Positions 63,867 through 64,000 of a stretch of DNA of 64,000 nt are shown in pieces. Numbering within the stretch: position 1 is the stretch's first letter; every line of letters begins with the position of its first letter. The DNA lies in NCBI RefSeq assembly GCF_001721045.1, contig NZ_MDER01000024.1, forward strand, positions 46,561-110,560. Direction: 5' to 3'. Made by a program: the position numbers and the translations under genes. The notes beneath the pieces were generated by a model, which had not been told where the DNA came from, searched no databases, and worked only from the letters and a program-made list of their open reading frames with translations. Source of the DNA: Paenibacillus nuruki. GTDB lineage: Bacteria > Bacillota > Bacilli > Paenibacillales > Paenibacillaceae.

Positions 63867-64000
63867 ATGGATTATAGAGATATTTTAATTATGTTTTATT
63901 TGAATTCTGTAAAAGAAAATTATATATATGCTGATTTAATTAATTTATTGGGATTGACTTATGAGCAAGTAGATAATAGGATAGAAGAATTAATTAGAAG
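63867..64000 (+). CDS. Partner gene, N-terminal part, helix-turn-helix-like
   Basis: Cut by the window end after 44 codons. Starts MDYRDILIMFYLNSVKENY with GGTGGGG ahead of the ATG. The sequence YADLINLLGLTYEQVDNRIEEL looks like a winged-helix recognition unit. It lies 12 bases after the PRTase-like gene in the same AT-rich context, so the two are probably one operon. The rest of the protein is outside the window. Confidence 0.55.
   Translation, partial: MDYRDILIMFYLNSVKENYIYADLINLLGLTYEQVDNRIEELIR

Noticed and set aside
1..64000. CRISPR arrays, rRNA or tRNA genes, complete insertion sequences or phage genes
   Set aside because: I looked for regularly spaced repeats, tRNA-like clover leaves ending CCA, transposase motifs and integrases and saw none; the only repeats are those listed.

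Overview
The window looks like a chromosome segment of a Gram-positive, spore-forming relative of Paenibacillus/Bacillus (low-to-mid GC by eye, strong AAGGAGG ribosome sites, sigma-A promoters, many U-tailed intrinsic terminators). Pointers to this group are a BM3-type self-sufficient P450 with its TetR repressor, a copy of the Bacillus-type replication terminator protein, lutABC, a Zur regulon with a zinc-free S14 paralogue, a KatX-like catalase, a secreted pectin methylesterase and a copper-amine-oxidase-N domain protein. Most of the window is ordinary chromosome; the last ~1.7 kb turns very AT-rich and looks like the edge of an accessory island.

Layout. 0-5.5 kb: DUF1992 protein, HrpB helicase, a general stress protein, a small basic protein and a membrane acyltransferase. 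5.6-9.5 kb: fatty-acid P450 module (operator, TetR, CYP102A fusion). 9.9-10.4 kb: RTP-family protein. 10.4-14.2 kb: sugar oxidoreductase, aldose epimerase and alkaline phosphatase, with a tandem 75-bp structured repeat between the first two. 14.3-17.2 kb: Zur-boxed znuCBA zinc importer. 17.4-22.1 kb: TetR/MFS drug-efflux pair, old yellow enzyme and PHP phosphatase. 22.3-29.4 kb: secreted lipase, NiaP-like transporter plus SnoaL-like protein, AAA ATPase and a large TerD-family protein with a probable transcription attenuator in its leader. 29.8-36.7 kb: catalase, pectinesterase, P-type Ca2+ ATPase and small proteins. 36.9-39.8 kb: Gfo/Idh, SDR and ThuA operon with a cre site. 40.2-46.2 kb: L-rhamnose catabolism (aldolase-dehydrogenase fusion, isomerase, kinase, DeoR regulator) with a 170-bp nested palindrome inside the operon. 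46.4-49.4 kb: lutABC lactate utilisation. 49.5-53.7 kb: SDR, MFS exporter with divergent TetR, LCP protein. 53.9-60.7 kb: a divergent zinc-starvation locus, with a nickel/peptide/opine-type ABC importer on the minus strand and a COG0523 GTPase plus zinc-independent S14 on the plus strand. 60.7-64 kb: copper-amine-oxidase-N protein, a decayed small membrane gene, then a phosphoribosyltransferase-like gene and the start of a helix-turn-helix-like partner.

How parts fit together. Zinc starvation links two places 45 kb apart: the znuCBA promoter and the divergent region at 58.9-59.1 kb all carry near-perfect Zur boxes, so ZnuABC, the second ABC importer, the GTPase and the spare S14 should be induced together. 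Plant-polysaccharide use (pectin methylesterase, rhamnose operon, a Gfo/Idh operon) is linked by cre-like sites, suggesting CcpA control.

Most interesting leads: the AT-rich PRTase-like locus cut by the right edge; the attenuator (or small RNA) before the TerD-family gene; the nested palindrome at 42.57-42.74 kb; the 75-bp tandem repeat whose copies differ by a compensated base pair; the 38-bp piece of a tetR gene duplicated just downstream as a hairpin; and the RTP homologue. Family assignments rest on reading motifs and on memory of the families; no search was run.
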